A DNA stretch of 24,243 nt from assembly GCF_037442045.1 (NCBI RefSeq), contig NZ_JBBIRC010000023.1, positions 1-24,243 of the forward strand. Reading direction: 5' to 3'. The position numbers and the translations under genes are program-made. This document shows positions 24,141 to 24,243 of the stretch, piece after piece; within the stretch, counting starts at the first letter, position 1, and each line of letters begins with the position of its first letter. The notes below the pieces were generated by a model. It searched no databases. It had not been told where the DNA came from and saw only the letters and a program-made list of their open reading frames with translations. The DNA is from Ferroplasma sp037442045. Its GTDB lineage: Archaea > Thermoplasmatota > Thermoplasmata > Thermoplasmatales > Thermoplasmataceae.

Positions 24141-24243
24141 TCACTATTTGCTAAATTCAAAGGTGACAGTGCGTATAATGGAAATAGTAGATTTTACAGG
24201 CCTGAATCATTTAATATAGAATTAGAAATAAATCTTAGGAAGA
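24141..24243 (+). pseudogene. Possible transposase fragment at right edge
   Basis: An open frame without start codon runs from after TAA 24138-24140 to the window end, reading SLFAKFKGDSAYNGNSRFYR then PESFNIELEINLRK. The GDSAYNGN...FNIE.EI..RK pattern resembles the second catalytic-Asp region of IS5-type transposases (GDGAYD...NGIEP.IKVRK). There is no start codon nearby and the sequence before is AT-rich non-coding, so it would be a remnant. Only 34 codons are visible; the call is tentative. Confidence 0.35.

Noticed and set aside
24169..24219. Short GTG-started frame behind AGGTGA near the right edge
   Set aside because: Only about 16 codons and no recognisable peptide; the overlapping transposase-like frame is the better, though weak, reading.
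1..24243. CRISPR arrays, tRNA, rRNA genes or integrase attachment sites
   Set aside because: No regularly spaced repeats, no tRNA T-arm consensus with matching acceptor stem, and no long direct repeats were seen by eye; a dedicated search could still find weak cases.

Overview
The window reads as chromosomal DNA of an AT-rich archaeon, most likely Thermoplasmatales (Ferroplasma/Acidiplasma-like; inferred, not proven). Archaeal markers are ribosomal proteins S17e and L41e, geranylgeranylglyceryl phosphate synthase (ether-lipid synthesis), Trm1, MptD-type dihydroneopterin aldolase, a DUF2240 protein and an archaeal RNase P RNA. First genes of transcription units mostly have a TATA-like box about 20-30 nt before the start codon and little or no leader. 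Internal cistrons more often carry a Shine-Dalgarno (SD) sequence such as GGAGG or AGGTGA. GTG and TTG starts are frequent.

Layout. 1-2000 (minus): the N-terminus of an MFS transporter running off the left edge, then an APC amino-acid permease. 2112-3185: a BluB-like nitroreductase (plus) meeting a NUDIX hydrolase (minus). 3226-3526 (minus): RNase P RNA, a GC-rich island. 3564-7356 (minus): aldehyde dehydrogenase followed by two MFS transporters, a likely uptake/oxidation unit. 7510-8240: a HEPN/MNT toxin-antitoxin-type pair. 8469-11231 (plus): sugar-phosphate nucleotidyltransferase, a small DUF6015-like protein, a CinA-type protein and a DUF2240 protein. 11236-13188 (minus): a tight operon mptD - THEP1-like NTPase - trm1, divergent from GGGP synthase (13320-14054).

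14275-15555: an unrecognised protein with a C-terminal YrhK-like membrane hairpin, convergent with a small two-helix membrane protein. 15727-18220: purS-purL, without purQ in the window. 18402-18758: a frameshifted, truncated remnant of an IS607-type serine recombinase. 18789-19589: two small uncharacterised genes, the second a probably glycosylated surface protein. 19798-22799 (plus): purB, a putative winged-helix protein, a HemQ/chlorite-dismutase-family protein and a single-domain rhodanese. 22801-23590 (minus): S17e and a UspA protein. 23757-23864: L41e with a TTG start and strong SD, followed by a hairpin. The right edge holds a possible transposase scrap.

Most of the window is ordinary housekeeping and transport. 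The points most worth a second look are the BluB-like protein, the altered P-loop of the THEP1-like NTPase within a pterin/tRNA-modification operon, the unusual HEPN Arg-His spacing, purS-purL without purQ, the purB/HemQ/rhodanese neighbourhood, and the YrhK-tailed protein. I saw no CRISPR array, tRNA, rRNA or intact mobile element, and no clearly new multi-gene system.
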